Positions 60,216 through 64,000 of a stretch of 64,000 nucleotides of DNA are shown here, one piece after another. The stretch is from Cristatella mucedo (lineage: Eukaryota > Bryozoa > Phylactolaemata > Cristatellidae). Positions within the stretch are counted from its first letter, which is position 1, and each line of letters opens with the position of its first letter. The DNA is taken from assembly GCA_009760855.2 (NCBI GenBank), contig WPIO01000046.1, forward strand, positions 933,001 to 997,000, read 5' to 3'. The notes below the pieces were generated by a model. That model did not search any database. It was given only the letters and a program-made list of their open reading frames with translations, and was not told the DNA's origin. The translations under genes were made by a program, and so were the position numbers.

Positions 60216-61667
60216 AACCGAGAGAATCAATGTGGCTCTTAATGTTGTGAATAATCGAACTCAAGAGATACGGAGAGATCAATGTGGAACTTTTGAGCCA
60301 TTCTCAGAGAAGTTAGTTTCGTCACCGAACAGACTAGAAGCCGTGACTGACTCAAGACCCGAAAGATCGTAGTTTGGCTTAAGGGTATTGGCCAAACTCA
60401 AGATCATAAGGCAAATAGTCGCTTTTTCAGTCGTCATAAATGGTTTACATGACGTGTGGCTGGGTGTCGTCTGGATAGACGTAGCAATGCGGTCTTTTAT
60501 TTCCCGAGCAGTAAGTGTTATTTTGCGGTGGCATGTTGCTTATAAACTATAGGCATGACTGTTATTTTCCTACGACTTTGCTTTCCTGACTAGTATAGTG
60601 GTATTTACCTATTTCCAATGAAAAAACTTGCTACAGTTTTGCAGTTAACATCGTGTCCTGACAAGAGGTGGACAACAATTAACTCGGCTAGAGATTTACA
60701 AGAGTGACTAGCCAGCTGTACGAGGCTTCCGGTTAGACGCCTACTTTAGCCAATTAGCCACAAGTATGCCATCGTGTTCTCGTTAAGCAGTCCGTTGTAG
60801 CATAATTTACAGTCCGCCATACCCTAGGCAATGCCCTCCCACAGCTATTTCGAGTAAGCTTCCAAGTTCTTGTGGCATTTTTCAAAATGATCGGCAGAGA
60901 TATGGGCTGGTGAACATACTGCAGTACATTTAGTCACCGTGCTCCAGAAGTCAAGCAGCTCCATAACGCTTTCGGGTTTGTCGCTGACTAGAAAAGCCTA
61001 AGCCACTTTTACAAGGCTGCTCCGAGCTGCATCCAACTCACCAGTGAGCTTGTGGAATTTATTGCACTGCACTACTGTAGCTTCGTTATCGAAATTTTGG
61101 TCTACTCTCACCCAACTCACTCGCATGGGTTTTTTCGCAATTGGCACAATTTTCGCAATGTACCATGATCTGAAACGCTTGACTTCATTGAGAGCAGTTA
61201 TGGAAGCTCGGCGTTTGAAAACCGGTTAGAAATAGACCAAAAAAGGTAGGATGATAATTTTTAGTGACGATCCACCCTTAACGTGCAGATACAGCGGGAG
61301 GAATGTGCTGCCCTCTTATCTCGACCGAGATTGGGAAAGAGACTGGCGGTTGATTAACAAACCAAAAGTATAGTGTGCAGATGTAGCCAGATACAAATTA
61401 TAAATCTCAAGATCGGCTGACGATTCAGTGGACTAATTAATATAGCGGCGACAAAAATCGTTGCAATTTTTAGCATCTGAGTGCAAAGTCAAGTACAGGT
61501 CGGCTGGTTCAACAGCCTCAATATATATTGTAGACTGCTGAGCCTTAACTGCTACTGTTTGCTGTTTGCAGCGGTAAATAAAGAATTGCCTGACTCAAAC
61601 CCTCCCTCTAAATGGGTCTTGATGTGCGGCACCTGAGCACTGGACTAAAACCCAGCGTGGCTTCTAC
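60215..61667. other. No recognised feature
   Basis: Anonymous DNA. AATAAAGAATTGCCTGAC (about 61577) could be a transcript end of an unknown unit. Confidence 0.5.
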
Positions 61668-61923
61668 GTCAGCACATAAAGGACGAATCGCAGGGACCCA
61701 CTAAATGCTGTCCTAAATAGGTGCATTTTAAAGTTCTTTTTAAATGTGGTCAAGTCAGGGGATGTTCTGACGCCAGTCGGGAGTGAGTTCCAGGCTTTGG
61801 GAGCATACGCACTAAATGTGCGGTCTGCAAAGGATTTGAGGTTTGTACGAGGTGTTGGTAAACTGTTAAAGATTCCGAAAATCGAGTGGTGCGATGCTTG
61901 ACCTGGTGGGGGGAGTAGATCTG
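61668..61923 (-). mobile_element. LINE-B, left part of copy split by LINE-A
   Basis: CACATAAAGGACGAATCGCA to GGGGGGAGTAGATCTG in antisense order; the tail end of this element is missing. Confidence 0.88.
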
Positions 61924-62447
61924 CTAAAAGAGCTAGGATGGTTGCCGGTTGAGCAACGGATACAGAGCAAAGTTCTTACGCTGACTCACGAGGCCCGCCA
62001 CGGCTTAGCTCCTTCGTACCTAGCTGAACCGCTGCACCAGTTTCAGCCTGTTCGCGCCCTCGGGTCCTGTGTGGACAATAAATTAGCTCTCCTATTCCTC
62101 CGCTTAAAGACCGTTGGCGACAGAAGCTTTAGCTCTCCGGGTCCTAGACTAGGGAACTCGCTTCCACAGTTCTTACGCAACGACAACTACTCTCCTGCTG
62201 CCGACTATGGTTCATCCTTTTCAGCGGTCCTGAGCTGCTACTTCTATGCTACTCACTACCTCAACTGTTCTCCTGACTCTGCTATGCTTCCCACTTTCTC
62301 TTTGTTGCGTGAGACGAAGTCTGTTGGCTACCGAGTGCGTACCAAAAGCCGCTTAGGCTGCGAGTGCACTATATAAAACTCTCCTGCGTAACATCCACAG
62401 TCTTAATGACTTTGTGGAGTTACAGACGGAGATACATTACATTCATT
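61924..62447 (+). mobile_element. LINE-A copy nested in LINE-B
   Basis: 524 bases from CTAAAAGAGCTAGGATGGTT to ACATTACATTC. A 160-codon open frame (61894-62376) covers KELGWLPVEQRIQSKVLTLT, GDRSFSSPGPRL and onward with no stop. Flanked by ATCTG on both sides (61919-61923 and 62448-62452), a likely target-site duplication inside LINE-B. Confidence 0.92.
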
Positions 62448-62660
62448 ATCTGAGAGGTAGGCTGGAGCCAAAGAGTTAAATGACCTAAAAGTGAGTGACA
62501 AAACGTTGAAGTCGATCCGTTGCTTGACTAGTAGCCAGTGCAGGTTGGCTAAAAGTGGTGTGATGTGGCAACTGCAGAGAGTTAAAGAAGTCAAGACGGG
62601 ATGTCACAAATGCATGGACCAACTTAGATGTGGTATCCTTATTTAGACAGTTACTCTCAA
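62448..62660 (-). mobile_element. LINE-B, right part of copy split by LINE-A
   Basis: Resumes at ATCTGAGAGGTAGGCTGGAG and continues through the RT-end block to GTGGTATCCTTATTTAGACA. It contains a deletion near 62570 relative to the 17124 copy. Confidence 0.88.
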
Positions 62661-62745
62661 CGGGCACGTATACGAGAGCCCAATCAATCGCAGCCGACGA
62701 CACGAAATGTAACCTGCATTAGTGGCCCGATGCTGCACTGCTTCA

Positions 62746-62912
62746 ATAAAAAAAAATACTAGCTGATTTAACAGCCTCTTTTGTATAGCGACAGAAGAGT
62801 CTTTATGGCTATCACCACCACTTGCAGTGGCGATAAAGAATCGCCCACCACAGGATTCGAAACCACTCGTGAAAAGCAACCGCCTTACCTAGTGAGCCAT
62901 CGCGGCTCACTA
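62746..62912 (-). mobile_element. SINE-1 copy, complete head
   Basis: Minus strand: GCGATGGCTCACTAGGTAAG (A box), GTTTCGAATCC (B box), GTGGTGATAGCCATAAAGAC, CTGTTAAATCAGCTAGTATT and T tail. It shows the most complete 5' end of the family in the window, about 165 bases. Confidence 0.87.
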
Positions 62913-64000
62913 ATGGCTTAACTATTGGCCACACGTGAGGCACGTGCATTAGTGTCAGGCGCTTCGCTAATTACAGCAGAAGCCGAAGGCACACCCAACA
63001 GCTATCGCCAAAAAATGCCAAAAGGGAATGCACATTATTTTATTCAAAATACCTATCCTTGATGCTCCTCTTGACAAACTCAAGGAGAACACGGGAGCTT
63101 ACACGGGCGAGAGCCTTCACTTGGATATAGCATAGAAACAATATGATGAAGAAACAATATAACGGGCAATATAACAAAAAAATGATGTGGGATTATGTTT
63201 GGGGGATTTTAGAGACAGCGATTTGCAGTATAGCCATAAATCTAGAACATCTACGCATTTATGAACCCCTTTGAGTGGTAATTCTTTATGACTTTATAGA
63301 ATAAGTATTTGTTAACTTTGATTCAGTTGCCGTTATTTGCGATTACATGTGAACCAAAAAGCAAGAATTTATCAGTCTTCTCATCGGAAATGTGTTAGCT
63401 TTAGGTTAGTCAATGTTCTTGTCCTGCAAGCAAATTTTATAGTGAATAGTTACCATTTTATTTACTCCTGAGGCATAACAAATTCTGAAATAACACTCCA
63501 TACTCAAGGACTAATATTGTGTACACGGTATATTTATTGCTCTGGAATCGCTAATTGTTCTCAGTGAGTGCCATAACCCACGGTCAACACGTCGGCGTAT
63601 AATTGCCTTTTTCTAAAAATACGACCACTCTCGCCCGGCTTAATTTTAGAAACTTAAAAAACGTCTATGTTAGGTACCAGATTTTGGCTCGCCACCTCGT
63701 TATGCTATAACACACGTTTCTATCAAGCATGTTCACATGTCTTCCTGACAACCGTTGCTATAGCTCTCGGCTCCGCATCGCTGTCAGCCATTGGCAGCGA
63801 TGCGGAGTATCGAGCTTCGATATGTCGTCTTAATTCGCCTCCCCTCTGGCCTTTCAAGTTGCCACAATCTCGCCGAGGCGCCATTCAAATCTCAAAGCGT
63901 GCCTGACATTATCTCGAGCATTAGATTGATGCGACGTTGCAATTAATGTAAGGGGGATGAACATCCGTTAAGCACAGTTAGAAAAGCGTCTTCGTCGTAA
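62913..64000. other. No recognised feature
   Basis: AT-rich anonymous DNA up to the 13-bp hairpin at 63771. Confidence 0.5.
63771..63807. repeat. Perfect GC-rich hairpin, 13-bp arms
   Basis: CTCCGCATCGCTG, 11-base loop, CAGCGATGCGGAG. GCTC and GAGC flank it and could extend the stem after a mismatch. Confidence 0.93.

Overview
The window is nuclear DNA of an intron-bearing animal. The evidence is an 11-exon gene with GT-AG introns for an animal-type glutamate dehydrogenase (it keeps the 'antenna' insertion), many short 5'-truncated L2/CR1-type LINE copies, tRNA-derived SINEs, a dead Tc1/mariner copy and a very high density of dinucleotide arrays. An invertebrate is likely; I cannot name the phylum from the sequence.

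Layout. Roughly 1-46.4 kb contains no gene I can defend. It is a graveyard of retroelement fragments between anonymous DNA. Two LINE groups, named here for convenience, make up most of it. LINE-A ends in a TTACA-type tail after a conserved 3' end. LINE-B ends in an ATT-type tail after a conserved 3' end related to AAATGTAAAGCGCCTAG. A tRNA-derived SINE family (SINE-1, at least six copies), a second one (SINE-2) whose 3' end resembles the LINE-B tail, and (GA/CT)n, (CA/GT)n, (GCA)n and (TA)n arrays fill much of the rest. Landmarks are a ~720-bp-arm inverted repeat of LINE-A material (13.2-15.0 kb), a ~605-bp CpG-saturated 11-bp minisatellite (20.6-21.2 kb) and a ~730-bp CT/GTCT array (37.3-38.1 kb).

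From 46.7 to 59.5 kb lies the one clear gene, mitochondrial glutamate dehydrogenase (541 residues including a presequence of about 40), on the + strand with a CpG-rich 5' end. Its introns hold a LINE-A copy, a Tc1/mariner remnant, an antisense LINE-B with a readable YADD motif, and several microsatellites. From 59.5 to 64 kb there is 3' flanking DNA, a LINE-A nested in a LINE-B with a visible candidate target-site duplication, and one SINE-1.

The gene acts alone here: no operon-like or clustered partner is visible. I did not find a convincing new biological system. The most unusual items are the inverted LINE-A palindrome with its abrupt change of arm identity, the frame-independent 11-bp GC minisatellite, and microsatellites that seem to have grown from LINE-B sequence. 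Coordinates of repeat edges were set by eye against other copies in the window and may be off by 5-20 bases.
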